The notes under the pieces: generated by a model
What the model was told of the DNA's origin: nothing
The model's input: the letters and a program-made list of their open reading frames with translations, nothing else
The model's database searches: none
Translations under genes and position numbers: made by a program
From: JAPLJU01 sp036725345
GTDB taxonomy: Bacteria > Desulfobacterota > Syntrophia > Syntrophales > UBA2192
NCBI GenBank assembly: GCA_036725345.1
Contig: DAIMEJ010000001.1
Location: 1-64,000 of the forward strand
Direction: 5' to 3'
Length of the DNA: 64,000 bases
In this document: positions 49,365 through 58,531 of the stretch, one piece after another
Position numbering within the stretch: the stretch's first letter is position 1
Layout: every line of letters begins with the position of its first letter

Positions 49365-50423
49365 GTGGAAAATAAAAAAAGAAAGGGGGTCATCAGCTTG
49401 TTTATTCGATTTCTTTTAATCGCCGCTTGTTCAATCAGTGGATTTTTCATCTCATACATTAATTTCGATAAGAGCATACCGTTTTCATTTATAGGATCAT
49501 TATTAGGCCTTTTAATCGCTCTTACGGTCATCCAGATTGAACAAGTCATCAGGAAGGCCTCCCTCAGGATTATCCTCGGGGGAGTCGTCGGGACCATCAT
49601 CGGCCTTTCCATCGCGCTTCTTCTTTCATACGGCCTGAGGTTCATCACAAACATTGAAAAGCAGGAAATCGCCCTGTGGATTTTCATCCTGCTGACCTGT
49701 ATCCTGGGCTACCTCGGGCTGGTCATCGGGACGAAAAAAAGCGAAGAAGTTTCCTTTCCCCTCCTGGCGTCGCTGAAGGGCGTCCGGGGCGGGGACGTGC
49801 GGATCCTCGACACGAGCGTGATCATCGACGGCCGGATTGCCGACATCTGTGACACGGGCTTTATCGAGGGCAACCTCATCGTGCCGCGCTTCGTGCTCGA
49901 CGAACTCCAGCACATTGCCGATTCATCGGATTCCATGAAGCGGTCCCGCGGCCGCAGGGGCCTCGACATCCTGAACCGGATGCAGAAGACCAGCGGCATC
50001 AACATCGAAATCGTCGACCAGGATTTTCCGAAGGTCAAGGGCGTGGACGGCAAACTGATCGCCCTGGCCCGTAAGATGAACGGAAAGCTCATCACGAACG
50101 ATTTCAACCTCAACAAGGTGGCCGAACTCCAGGGAATCAAGATTCTAAACGTCAACGAACTGGCCAACTCCCTCAAGCCCGTCGTCCTGCCCGGGGAGAC
50201 CATGGTCGTCAAGGTCATCAAAGAAGGCAAGGAGCCCGGTCAGGGTGTGGCCTATCTCGACGACGGGACGATGGTCGTCATCGATCACGGAAGCCGCAAC
50301 CTGGGCGACACGGTGGAGGTGGCCGTCACCAGCGTTTTGCAGACGACGGCGGGTCGGATGATCTTCTCCGAAATGAAAACCGTCGTGCCCGATAAGAAGA
50401 TGCAGGGGCTCAACGCCCTGTAA
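49365..50423 (+). CDS. PIN and TRAM domain membrane protein (YacL type)
   Basis: A 352-residue protein beginning at GTG 49365. Four hydrophobic helices (about 12-120) precede a PIN-type ribonuclease domain (about 143-265) with acidic residues LDTSVIIDGRIAD, DELQHIAD, DGKLIALA and ITNDFNLNK, i.e. the four-acid nuclease site. A TRAM domain (about 275-335, GQGVAYLDDGTMVVIDHG) is at the C-terminus, likely to bind RNA. The YacL family is widespread in Firmicutes and other phyla; a role in RNA turnover or signalling is likely but not established. It is followed by a terminator and the isoprenoid genes. The helices may anchor the nuclease at the inner membrane. Confidence 0.9.
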   Translation: MENKKRKGVISLFIRFLLIAACSISGFFISYINFDKSIPFSFIGSLLGLLIALTVIQIEQVIRKASLRIILGGVVGTIIGLSIALLLSYGLRFITNIEKQEIALWIFILLTCILGYLGLVIGTKKSEEVSFPLLASLKGVRGGDVRILDTSVIIDGRIADICDTGFIEGNLIVPRFVLDELQHIADSSDSMKRSRGRRGLDILNRMQKTSGINIEIVDQDFPKVKGVDGKLIALARKMNGKLITNDFNLNKVAELQGIKILNVNELANSLKPVVLPGETMVVKVIKEGKEPGQGVAYLDDGTMVVIDHGSRNLGDTVEVAVTSVLQTTAGRMIFSEMKTVVPDKKMQGLNAL

Positions 50424-50435
50424 CGGGAGTTGAAA

Positions 50436-50466
50436 GACCCGGGGTCGAAAAGCCCCGGGTCTTTTG
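50436..50466 (+). terminator. intrinsic terminator after the PIN/TRAM gene
   Basis: GACCCGGGG pairs with CCCCGGGTC around an eight-base loop and is followed by TTTT. It separates the PIN/TRAM gene from ispD. Confidence 0.85.
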
Positions 50467-50517
50467 TTAAGGGCCGCGGGAAACGCCCCCTGCGGCATAA
50501 GAAGTCGAGGGAATGGG

Positions 50518-51213
50518 ATGAAAACCGTTGCAATCATACCGGCGGCCGGCTCGGGAAGGCGGATGGAGGGAGCGTTGTCGAAGCAGTACCTCGCCCTCGC
50601 GGGCGTGCCCATCCTGGTCCACACCCTGAGAAAGTTCGAGGGGGCCCCGGCCGTCGACACCGTCTTCCTGGTCGTCCCTGCCGGCGACGAGGATGTCATC
50701 CGGCGGGACATGGTCGATTCTTACGGCCTGCGGAAGGTGAGAAAAATTCTGCCGGGAGGGCGCGAGAGGCAGGACTCCGTCCGGGCGGGCATCGACGCGC
50801 TTCCGGAAGATACGGAAATCGTCGTCATCCACGACGCTGTGCGGCCTTTTGTAACGGGCGAGTTGATCGCGGCGAGTGTCGAAGGCGCCCGCGCATTCGG
50901 TGCGGTCTCCCTCGGCGTCCCCGTGAAAGACACGGTCAAGTCCGTGGAGACCGGGGGCTGGGTAGACCACACGATGGAGCGGGCGAAACTGTGGCTCACG
51001 CAAACACCGCAGACCTTTCGCGTGGAGGTGATCCGGGAAGCCTACCGGCGGGCCTTCGCCGATGGATTTTACGGAACGGACGACGCCTCCCTCGCGGAGC
51101 GAATCGGGATCCGGGTCAGGATGCTTCCCGGGATCTACGAAAACATCAAAATTACGACCCCCGGGGATATCGAACTGGGGGCCATCCTCATCAGGAACAG
51201 GGGAGGGGCATGA
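50518..51213 (+). CDS. ispD: 2-C-methyl-D-erythritol 4-phosphate cytidylyltransferase
   Basis: A 231-residue enzyme of the non-mevalonate (MEP) isoprenoid route that joins CTP and MEP. Motifs: AIIPAAGSGRRMEGALSKQY (CTP-binding Gly-rich loop), ILPGGRERQDSVRAG, VVIHDAVRPFV and AKLWLTQTPQTFR. ATG 50518 is chosen over an upstream in-frame start at 50464 because the enzyme begins MKTVAIIPAAGSG. A GAGGGAATGGG-like site precedes it. It overlaps ispF by four bases (ATGA), as in many operons. Confidence 0.96.
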   Translation: MKTVAIIPAAGSGRRMEGALSKQYLALAGVPILVHTLRKFEGAPAVDTVFLVVPAGDEDVIRRDMVDSYGLRKVRKILPGGRERQDSVRAGIDALPEDTEIVVIHDAVRPFVTGELIAASVEGARAFGAVSLGVPVKDTVKSVETGGWVDHTMERAKLWLTQTPQTFRVEVIREAYRRAFADGFYGTDDASLAERIGIRVRMLPGIYENIKITTPGDIELGAILIRNRGGA

Positions 51214-51689
51214 AGGTTGGATTCGGATACGACAGCCACCGGCTGGTGGAGGGACGCCGTCTCGTCATCGGCGGCGTGGAAATCCCGTTCGAGCAGGGGC
51301 TTTTGGGCCACTCCGATGCCGATGTTCTTCTTCACGCCGTCGCCGATGCCCTCCTGGGGGCCATCGGTGAAGGGGATCTGGGAAGGCATTTTCCGGACAC
51401 CGATCCCGCCTGCAAGGACATGTCGAGTTTGTTGATCCTTCAGAAGGTCAACGACATGGCGGAGCGCAAGGGCCTCGTCATCGGGAACCTCGATTCCACG
51501 GTCGTCCTGGAGAGGCCGCGGCTTGCCGAGTTCATACCGCTCATGGTGGCAAGGATCGCCTCGGCCCTCGGCGTCGATCAGGGCAGGGTGAACGTGAAAG
51601 CGAAGACGAACGAAAAGATGGGTTTCACCGGCCGGGGTGAGGGGATCGCCGCTTTCGCCGTGGTCACGGTGAAGGAGAAAAAGGCTTGA
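51210..51689 (+). CDS. ispF: 2-C-methyl-D-erythritol 2,4-cyclodiphosphate synthase
   Basis: A 159-residue IspF that cyclises CDP-ME-2-phosphate in the MEP route. Zinc-site and active-site patterns are present: GFGYDSHRLVEGRRLVIGG (Asp and His), LLGHSDADVLLHAVADALLG and GEGDLGRHFPDTDP. Length is typical. The gene starts inside the last codons of ispD (ATGA overlap) and its stop overlaps the gltX start, so ispD-ispF-gltX is one tightly packed operon. Confidence 0.97.
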   Translation: MKVGFGYDSHRLVEGRRLVIGGVEIPFEQGLLGHSDADVLLHAVADALLGAIGEGDLGRHFPDTDPACKDMSSLLILQKVNDMAERKGLVIGNLDSTVVLERPRLAEFIPLMVARIASALGVDQGRVNVKAKTNEKMGFTGRGEGIAAFAVVTVKEKKA

Positions 51690-53140
51690 ACCGGCAGACG
51701 AAGACACCTCGGGTCCGGTTTGCCCCTTCACCGACGGGCGATCTCCACGTCGGGAATGCGCGGACCGCCCTTTTCAACTGGCTCTTCGCGCGGCATACCG
51801 GCGGCCGCTTCGTCCTGCGCGTCGAGGACACCGACCGTGACCGAGATTCCGACGTCTGCGAGCGGAACATCCTCGCGGACCTGAAGTGGCTTGGGTTGGC
51901 ATGGGACGAGGGCCCCGACAGGGGTGGGCCCTTCGGTCCCTACCGCCAGTCGGAACGGCTCGATATATACGGAAAACACCTGGATCGACTGCGACGGAAA
52001 GGCCTCGTCTACCCGTGCTATTGCACCGAGGAGGAACTCGATGCCGAGCGCGCGACCCTGATTGCCCGGAAGATGATGCCGCGGTACCTCGGGAAGTGCC
52101 GGGACCTCGACGCGGGGGGGCGCGCGAGGCTCGAGTCGGAGGGCAGGAAGCCGGCCTTTCGTTTCAGGGTGATGCAGGGGTTCATGGAGTTCCGGGATCT
52201 CATCCGCGGCCCCATGAGGTTTGACTGCGAGGACATCGGCGATTTCATCATCGTCCGGTCCACGGGTGTGCCCGCCTACAATTTCGCCGTCGTCGTGGAT
52301 GATCATCTCATGGGGATCACCCATGTCATCCGCGGCGAGGACCACCTTTCCAACACGGCCATCCAGCTCATGCTCTACGGGGCCTTTGAATATGACCCGC
52401 CGGCCTTCGCCCATCACGCGCTGATCCTCGGCAGAGACCACAAGAAGCTTTCCAAGAGGCACGGGGCCGTCGCCGTCCGGGAGTTTCGAGCGCAGGGTTT
52501 TCTCCCCGAGGCCCTGATCAATTACCTGTCCCTGCTGGGGGGGTCCTTTGCGGGCGCCAGGGAAGTGCTCTCGGCCGATGAAATCATCGGGGCATTTTCG
52601 ATGGACCGGGTGGGAAAGAGCGGAGCCGTCTTCGACGAGGGGAAACTGCGCTGGCTGAACAGCATCTACATTCGAAACGCCCGCCCGGAGGATCTCCTGG
52701 CCCGGTCTTTCCCCTTCCTGCGCGAGGCGGGGCTCGATTGCGAAAGCGTTGATCCCGCATGGCTCCGTTCCGTCCTGGAAGCCCTGCGGCCCAACCTCGC
52801 GACGCTCGCCGATATCGGCGATTACCTGGACATCTTCGTTGAGGAGAAATTCCGAGTCCTGCCGGAGGCGGCAACCATTCTCGGGGCGACGGAGTCAAAA
52901 AAAGTCCTGACGGCCCTGGCGGACGCCCTGGGCGGGACAGGCGAAAAAGACGAGGCTGATTTCCAGACCGTGATGGCGGCCGTGAAGCGGGTGACGGGTC
53001 TTTCGGGCAAGAGGCTCTTCATGCCCGTGCGCGCGGCGCTGACGGGCCGTCTGTCGGGCCCGGAACTGGACCGTGTCTTTGCAGTCCTGGGCAGGGAGGT
53101 TATGCTCCGCCGGTTACAGCGGGCGGGCATGTTCACCTGA
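51686..53140 (+). CDS. gltX: glutamyl-tRNA synthetase
   Basis: A 484-residue class I glutamyl-tRNA synthetase. The HIGH-type motif is PSPTGDLHVGNART and the KMSKS-type motif KLSKRHGAVAV. A CYC cysteine pair with a later Cys (YLGKCRDL) marks the zinc-like motif found in part of the family. The start is a TTG at 51686 overlapping the ispF stop with AAGGAG upstream. Charges tRNA-Glu (whether also tRNA-Gln, needing GatCAB, cannot be told). Third gene of the isp operon. Confidence 0.96.
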   Translation: MNRQTKTPRVRFAPSPTGDLHVGNARTALFNWLFARHTGGRFVLRVEDTDRDRDSDVCERNILADLKWLGLAWDEGPDRGGPFGPYRQSERLDIYGKHLDRLRRKGLVYPCYCTEEELDAERATLIARKMMPRYLGKCRDLDAGGRARLESEGRKPAFRFRVMQGFMEFRDLIRGPMRFDCEDIGDFIIVRSTGVPAYNFAVVVDDHLMGITHVIRGEDHLSNTAIQLMLYGAFEYDPPAFAHHALILGRDHKKLSKRHGAVAVREFRAQGFLPEALINYLSLLGGSFAGAREVLSADEIIGAFSMDRVGKSGAVFDEGKLRWLNSIYIRNARPEDLLARSFPFLREAGLDCESVDPAWLRSVLEALRPNLATLADIGDYLDIFVEEKFRVLPEAATILGATESKKVLTALADALGGTGEKDEADFQTVMAAVKRVTGLSGKRLFMPVRAALTGRLSGPELDRVFAVLGREVMLRRLQRAGMFT

Positions 53141-53168
53141 AGCCCCCGTGCACAGCCGCGAGCGCGTT

Positions 53169-53645
53169 TCATTCTGCCGCTGTCTTGTCTGAGGATTTTT
53201 TCCCCGTGATCTGATCGATCGAGACGCGCCAGAGCCGGGTCTTTTCGATCCGCTTTTCATCGAGGGCCCACTCCCGGCCGGAGTAGTGTCTCATGATCCG
53301 GTTCAGGGCGCAGGTTTTCTGCACGGTGTCCGTGATTTCTTCAATCGTTCCGAAACCGATCACACTGTAAAAAGATTGCGTCCAGCGACAGGCGTCCGTT
53401 TCATTTTCAATGACGCGGACATCATGCTCCAGTTCAAAGCAGACCTGCCTGTTGGCGCGTATGTAGTCGATTTTCATCCCCTCGCGGGCCGTGTGAATGT
53501 AGAGGAAGGAACCGTCGTAGCCGAAGGAGACGGGGACGACATAGGCCCGGTTGTCCCTGCTGAGCCCGAGCCTCAGCACCCGGGCTTTTGCCAGGATCTG
53601 ATCGATGAGCCCCCTGTCTCGAATTTCCTTGTCAACACGTCGCAT
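53169..53645 (-). CDS. pyridoxamine 5'-phosphate oxidase-like flavin-binding protein
   Basis: A 158-residue protein with the split beta-barrel of the PNPOx-like family: LRLGLSRDNRAYVVPVSFGYDGSFLYIHTAREG in two parts (LRLGLSRDN, VVPVSFGYDGSFLYIH), KIDYIRANRQVCFELE and SVIGFGTIEEI. Members bind FMN, F420 or heme and many are oxidoreductases of unknown substrate, including the nitroimidazole-resistance type (NimA-like). It is convergent with gltX. There is no sign of a partner. Confidence 0.8.
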   Translation of the reverse strand: MRRVDKEIRDRGLIDQILAKARVLRLGLSRDNRAYVVPVSFGYDGSFLYIHTAREGMKIDYIRANRQVCFELEHDVRVIENETDACRWTQSFYSVIGFGTIEEITDTVQKTCALNRIMRHYSGREWALDEKRIEKTRLWRVSIDQITGKKSSDKTAAE

Positions 53646-53734
53646 GTCGAAAACGCTCTGAACACCGTCGGGTCAAAAAACAAGGGGGAACCTGGACGGT
53701 CCCCCCTTCCGCAATCCCAATGAAGCCCCTCCCG

Positions 53735-55288
53735 CTATAGGGGGATGTTGTTGTGCTTTTTCGCGAGGCGATCCTGCTTTTTGTCCTTGTAAGCCTCGAG
53801 GAGCATGACCACGCGCTTGCGGGTCTCTCTCGGGGCAATGATCTCCTCGATAATCCCCATGCTGGCCGGGAAATAGGGGTTGTTGAACTGCTCCTCGTAA
53901 GCCGAGACCAGCTCCGAGCGTTTCTTCGCGGGATCCGGAGCGGCGTTGATCTCCCGGCGGTAGATGATGTTGCAGGCGCCCTCGGCCCCCATGACGGCGA
54001 TTTCGGCGGAAGGCCAGGCCATGACATAGTCGGCACCGAGCTGCTTGCTGCACATCCCGATGTAGGCCCCGCCGTAGTCCTTGCGCGTCACCACCGTGAA
54101 CTTGGGAACCGTCGCTTCCGAGTAGGCGTGGAGGAGCTTGGCTCCATGGCTGATGATGCCGGCCCACTCCTGGAACGTCCCGGGCATGTAACCGGGGACG
54201 TCGGCGAAGGTGAGAAGGGGGATGTTGAAGGCGTCGCAGAAACGGATGAACCTCGAAGCCTTGTCGGAGGCGTTCGTGTCGAGGACGCCCCCCGCGAACA
54301 TGGGGTTGTTGGCGATGACGCCGACGGTCTTACCCATGACCCGGATAAAGGCCACGAACATGTTTCTCGCCCAGAGCTCGTGGGGCTCGAAGAAGACACC
54401 GCCGTCCGCCACGGCAGCGACGACCTTTCTCATATCGTAGCCGCGCGTCGCCTTGTCGGGGATGATCTTGTCCAGCTCGGGACAGAGCCGGTCGGCGCTG
54501 TCCGATGTCGGCATCACCGGAACGGGGCTGTGGCAGCTGTCGGGCAGATAGGAGAGGAGGGCCTTGATCTTGTTGATACAGTCCTCGTCGTTTTCCGTGG
54601 CAAAGTGGCACACGCCGCTCTTGGTTGCGTGTGCCAGCGCCCCGCCGAGATCGTCGTGGGTCACCTCCTCGCCGATGACGGCCTTGATGACATCGGGTCC
54701 CGTGATGTACATGTAGCTCGATTTCTTCACCATGAAAACGTAGTCCGTCAGGGCCGGCGAATAGACGGCGCCTCCCGCCGTGGGGCCCATGATGGCGCAG
54801 ATCTGGGGAATGTAGCCCGAGGCGATGGAATTCCGGTAGAAGATCCCGCCGTAGCCCTCCAGCGCGGGCACGCCTTCCTGGATGCGCGCGCCCCCGGAGT
54901 CGTTGAGGGCCACGAAGGGTTTCCGGGCGTCGGTGGCCATGTCCATGACCTTCCAGATTTTCTTGGCGTGCATCTCCCCGAGGCTTCCGCCGGCGCTTGT
55001 GAAGTCCTGGGCGGCGCAGAAGACGGTCCGGCCGTTCACGCTGCCGAAGCCGGTGACGACGCCGTCGGCGTTGATTTCTTTACCGGCGAGACCGAAAAGC
55101 GCGGAGCGGTGCTTCACGAAGAGCTGAACCTCCTGGAAGCTACCCGCGTCGAACAGAAGAGCGAGCCTCTGGCGGGCCGTCATTTTGCCGAGTTCATGCT
55201 GCTTTTTCACCAGGGCCTCACCGCCCATAGTCAGCAGACGCTCCTGTCTCTTTTCGAGATCCTTTATTCTGTCTTCCGTGATACCCAT
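53735..55288 (-). CDS. acyl-CoA carboxyltransferase / decarboxylase alpha subunit
   Basis: A 517-residue carboxyltransferase subunit of the propionyl-CoA carboxylase beta / methylmalonyl-CoA decarboxylase alpha / glutaconyl-CoA type family. Motifs include NDSGGARIQEGV, GPTAGGAVYSPALTDYVFM, ITGPDVIKAV and AFVIGRLRGMAK-type region here TRKDYGGAYIGMCSKQLGADYVMAWPSAEIAVMGAEGA in pieces. It transfers a carboxyl group between an acyl-CoA and biotin. No biotin carboxyl carrier or membrane decarboxylase subunit is adjacent, so the exact complex is unclear. ATG 55288 has AGGGGTGAG upstream; a GTG at 55297 is possible. Substrate most likely propionyl-/methylmalonyl-CoA. Confidence 0.87.
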   Translation of the reverse strand: MGITEDRIKDLEKRQERLLTMGGEALVKKQHELGKMTARQRLALLFDAGSFQEVQLFVKHRSALFGLAGKEINADGVVTGFGSVNGRTVFCAAQDFTSAGGSLGEMHAKKIWKVMDMATDARKPFVALNDSGGARIQEGVPALEGYGGIFYRNSIASGYIPQICAIMGPTAGGAVYSPALTDYVFMVKKSSYMYITGPDVIKAVIGEEVTHDDLGGALAHATKSGVCHFATENDEDCINKIKALLSYLPDSCHSPVPVMPTSDSADRLCPELDKIIPDKATRGYDMRKVVAAVADGGVFFEPHELWARNMFVAFIRVMGKTVGVIANNPMFAGGVLDTNASDKASRFIRFCDAFNIPLLTFADVPGYMPGTFQEWAGIISHGAKLLHAYSEATVPKFTVVTRKDYGGAYIGMCSKQLGADYVMAWPSAEIAVMGAEGACNIIYRREINAAPDPAKKRSELVSAYEEQFNNPYFPASMGIIEEIIAPRETRKRVVMLLEAYKDKKQDRLAKKHNNIPL

Positions 55289-55573
55289 GATTCTCACCCC
55301 TGATTTTTGTCGGTTTGGTTTTTAAAATCGCGAAGATATAGCATGTATCCCGCGCCAAATGCAACAGGTAATTTGGAGGGCTTTTTCATCCTTGACGAAC
55401 AATCCCCCAAAGTTATATAAAATCGTGGCTTTTGAATGCGTAAATAACCGGATTTAAAGGATCTTGCATTGTCCGCGGCCCGAGGTCGACCCCCGGCGCC
55501 CCGGAGCGATGGCAGCGCCAGTCGAAAGAAGGTCCTTCGGGGCGAGGGAAAAAAGGCGCCAAAAGGAGGAGCC

Positions 55574-56770
55574 ATGAGATACATAGACGAGATGGATCTG
55601 AAAGGGAAAAGGGTACTCTGCCGGTTCGATTTCAATGTGCCTCTCGACGCCGACCTCAACATCGTCGACGATACGAGGATCAGGGCGGCGCTGCCGACGA
55701 TCAACTACGCCCTCGACGAAAACGCCAGGGTCATCATCGCTTCTCACCTGGGACGCCCCAAGGGGAAGCGGATCGAGCGGATGAGCCTCGCGCCCGTCGC
55801 CAAGAGGCTTTCGAGGCTCCTCGGGAAGGGTGTCGCGATTCTCAAGGACTGCAGCGGGGACGAGGTCCGCAAGGCCGTCGCGGAGCTGAAGCCGGGTTGC
55901 ACGGTCATGCTGGAAAACCTTCGGTTTCACCCGGGCGAAGAAAAGAACGACGAAAATTTTGCCAGGGAGCTGGCGAGCTACACCGACGTCTACATCGACG
56001 ACGCTTTCGGCAACGCCCACCGGAGCCACGCGTCGAACGTGGGGGTGACGAAATTCGTGAAAGACTGCGGGGCGGGATTCCTCATGAAGAAAGAGCTGAC
56101 CTACTTCAGCAAAGCCCTCGAGAAACCGGCGAGGCCCCTGGTGGCCATCGTCGGCGGTTCCAAGGTTTCCGGGAAGCTGGAGGCTCTGGGAAACCTCGTC
56201 AAACTCGTCAACAAGATGATCATAGGCGGCGGCATGGCCTTTACCTTTCTGAAGGCCCAGGGGTACGAAGTGGGGAAATCCATTGTCGAGGACGAGCTTC
56301 TGGGGAGGGCCCGCGAGATTATGGGGGAGGTTCGGGAGCACGGTGTGAAGTTATACCTGCCTGTGGATTGCGTCGTCGCGGAGAGCATGGAGGACGAGGC
56401 TGAAACAAAGATCGTACCGGTCCAGGAGATCAACGCCAACTGGATAGGTCTGGACATCGGGCCCGCGACGATCACCCTTTTCACGGAGGCCCTGAACAAC
56501 GCGAAGACCATCGTCTGGAACGGCCCCATGGGCGTCTTCGAAAAAGATGCCTTCAGCCGGGGGACCTTCGCCCTGGCCCACAGCGTGGCCAACTCCTATG
56601 CCCTCTCCATTGTCGGCGGAGGTGACACCGATGTGGCCATCGACCGGGCGGGGGAAAGGGACAACATGTCCTACATCTCCACGGGGGGCGGGGCCTTTCT
56701 CGAACTCCTGGAAGGGAAAAAACTTCCGGCCATGCTCGCCCTCGAGCAGTGCGCAGGCGGGCAGAAATAA
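55574..56770 (+). CDS. pgk: phosphoglycerate kinase
   Basis: A 398-residue PGK catalysing the ATP-forming step of glycolysis between 1,3-bisphosphoglycerate and 3-phosphoglycerate. Family motifs: RVLCRFDFNVPLD, IIASHLGRPKG, LENLRFHPGEEKND, GGSKVSGK, GMAFTFLKA and WNGPMGVFEKDAF with GGGDTDVA near the end. AAAAGGAGG precedes ATG 55574 (the open frame goes on upstream to 55469). It is monocistronic or first in the run leading to truA. The other glycolytic enzyme in the window is the permuted phosphoglycerate mutase. Confidence 0.97.
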   Translation: MRYIDEMDLKGKRVLCRFDFNVPLDADLNIVDDTRIRAALPTINYALDENARVIIASHLGRPKGKRIERMSLAPVAKRLSRLLGKGVAILKDCSGDEVRKAVAELKPGCTVMLENLRFHPGEEKNDENFARELASYTDVYIDDAFGNAHRSHASNVGVTKFVKDCGAGFLMKKELTYFSKALEKPARPLVAIVGGSKVSGKLEALGNLVKLVNKMIIGGGMAFTFLKAQGYEVGKSIVEDELLGRAREIMGEVREHGVKLYLPVDCVVAESMEDEAETKIVPVQEINANWIGLDIGPATITLFTEALNNAKTIVWNGPMGVFEKDAFSRGTFALAHSVANSYALSIVGGGDTDVAIDRAGERDNMSYISTGGGAFLELLEGKKLPAMLALEQCAGGQK

Positions 56771-56891
56771 AAGCGGGGGACCGCCCCGTTTTGCTCTTCC
56801 GCACTGAAACAGATGAGCGCCTTGTCCCGCAAGGCGCTTCATCTGTTATTATGCCGGGCCCCGGAAACCCGGGTTTCTCGCCGGATGCGCC

Positions 56892-57632
56892 ATGAAGAAT
56901 CTCAGGATGATCATCGAGTACGACGGGACCGGGTACTACGGGTGGCAGCGCCAGCGCGGCGACATCACGATCCAGCAGGTGCTCGAGGAGATCCTCCAGA
57001 AGATCACCGGCGAGAAAGTAACGCTCCACGGCTCGAGCCGGACCGATGCCGGTGTCCACGCCCTGCAGCAGGTGGCCCATTTCAGGACGTCGTCCAGGAT
57101 CCCGGAGAGAAATCTCCTCATGGGCCTGAACAGTCTCATTCCCGGGAACATCGTGGTCAGGGATCTGGCCGAGGTGAGTGACGATTTCCACGCCCGCTAC
57201 TCGGCAAAGAGCAAGACGTATTTTTACCGGATCTACAACAGTCCCGTGCGTGCGGCCCTTCAGCGGAATTACTGCTGGTGTGTCTTCAGGCTTCTCGATG
57301 CCGGACGGATGGGGGAGGCCGCATCCGTTCTGACAGGCGTCCACGATTTTACGGCCTTCTGTTCCGCCCGGAGGGAAACGAAGAGCCCTGTCCGCGAGGT
57401 TTACACCGCCCGCGTCGAGAGGGAGGAGGGGTCTTTTTTGAAGTTCACCATCGAGGCCAACGGTTTTCTGCGCCACATGGTCCGGACCATCGTGGGAACC
57501 CTCGTTGAGGTGGGCAAGGGAAGGTTCACCCCGATGGATTTTCGGGAGATCCTCGAGTCGAGGGACAGGGCCAGGGCCGGCGTGACCGCGCCGCCGCAGG
57601 GCCTGTTTCTCGCCGGAGTGAAATACGAATGA
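56892..57632 (+). CDS. truA: tRNA pseudouridine synthase A
   Basis: A 246-residue TruA that makes pseudouridine at positions 38-40 of tRNAs. The catalytic-Asp motif is SSRTDAGVHALQQVAHF; other patterns are YDGTGYYGWQRQ, AKSKTYFYRIYN and GFLRHMVRTIVG. The stop overlaps the rfbD start by four bases, so they are translationally coupled. Confidence 0.96.
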   Translation: MKNLRMIIEYDGTGYYGWQRQRGDITIQQVLEEILQKITGEKVTLHGSSRTDAGVHALQQVAHFRTSSRIPERNLLMGLNSLIPGNIVVRDLAEVSDDFHARYSAKSKTYFYRIYNSPVRAALQRNYCWCVFRLLDAGRMGEAASVLTGVHDFTAFCSARRETKSPVREVYTARVEREEGSFLKFTIEANGFLRHMVRTIVGTLVEVGKGRFTPMDFREILESRDRARAGVTAPPQGLFLAGVKYE

Positions 57633-58504
57633 AGATACTGGTCCTCGGAAGCAAAGGGCAGTTGGGAACGGACCTCCTGGAGGTCTTCGGGCCCGCCCAT
57701 GTCGTACGGGGGGTCGATATCGATGATTTCGACATCACCTCTTTCTCCGACTGCCGGGAAATCATCGCGGAGTTCGGGCCCGAGGCTGTTGTGAACGCCG
57801 CCGCCTATACCGACGTCGACGGCTGTGAAACCCAGCGTGATCTGTGCTTTGCCGTCAATGCGGAAGGGGTCCGGAACATCGCCCGCGTCTGCTCCGACCG
57901 GGGCATCCGGGTGGTTCATTTCTCCACGGATTACGTCTTTGACGGCACAAAGGGAAAACCTTACGTGGAGGAAGACCTGTGCAATCCGATCAACGCTTAC
58001 GGCCAGTCCAAGCTGCAGGGCGAGATCTATCTGAAAGAACAAGCCGGGGATTATCTTCTCATCCGGACAGCCTGGCTCTACGGCAGGACGGGGAAAAACT
58101 TCGTCAAAGCCATCCTGGACAAGGCAAGGCACGAAAAGAAACTGCGGGTCGTCAACGACCAGGTCGGCTCCCCCACCTACAGCGCCGATCTCGCCCTTGC
58201 GGTGCGGCTTCTCCTCGAGAGGAATCACGCCGGGGTCTTTAACGTCACCAACAGGGGCCGTTGCAGCTGGTACGAGTTTGCCGTAAGGATTGTTCAATAC
58301 GCCCAGATCCCCGACGTGGAGATAGAGGCCATTTCCTCGGACATGCTCCGGAGGCAGGCATTGAGGCCGGCCTATTCCGTCCTGAGCTGCCGCAAGTTCA
58401 TCCAGGAGACGAGAAAGACGACCCGTTACTGGCAGGTCGCGCTGAAAGATTTTGTGGCGAAGACCTGGGTGAAAAAAAACGTGCCGAAAACGGACGACGC
58501 CTGA
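57629..58504 (+). CDS. rfbD: dTDP-4-dehydrorhamnose reductase
   Basis: A 291-residue reductase of the RmlD family (short-chain dehydrogenase fold). The NAD(P)H motif is ILVLGSKGQLGTDL, followed by VVNAAAYTDVDGCE, HFSTDYVFDG and the YGQSKLQGE Tyr-Lys active-site pair. It makes dTDP-L-rhamnose or a related sugar used in surface polysaccharide. No other rml genes are in the window. It is coupled to truA (ATGA overlap) and lies ahead of mutL, an unusual grouping with no functional tie. Confidence 0.92.
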   Translation: MKILVLGSKGQLGTDLLEVFGPAHVVRGVDIDDFDITSFSDCREIIAEFGPEAVVNAAAYTDVDGCETQRDLCFAVNAEGVRNIARVCSDRGIRVVHFSTDYVFDGTKGKPYVEEDLCNPINAYGQSKLQGEIYLKEQAGDYLLIRTAWLYGRTGKNFVKAILDKARHEKKLRVVNDQVGSPTYSADLALAVRLLLERNHAGVFNVTNRGRCSWYEFAVRIVQYAQIPDVEIEAISSDMLRRQALRPAYSVLSCRKFIQETRKTTRYWQVALKDFVAKTWVKKNVPKTDDA

Positions 58505-58531
58505 GCCGCTTTTGTTTCGAGAGGTTTCGAG

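Noticed and set aside
50430..51689. 419-codon open frame that runs through ispD and ends as ispF
   Set aside because: Its first 260 codons are an out-of-frame reading of ispD; only the ispF part from 51210 is real. Not an IspDF fusion.
53753..55303. Plus-strand open frame of 516 codons opposite the carboxyltransferase
   Set aside because: Antisense shadow; the minus-strand frame has strong family motifs.
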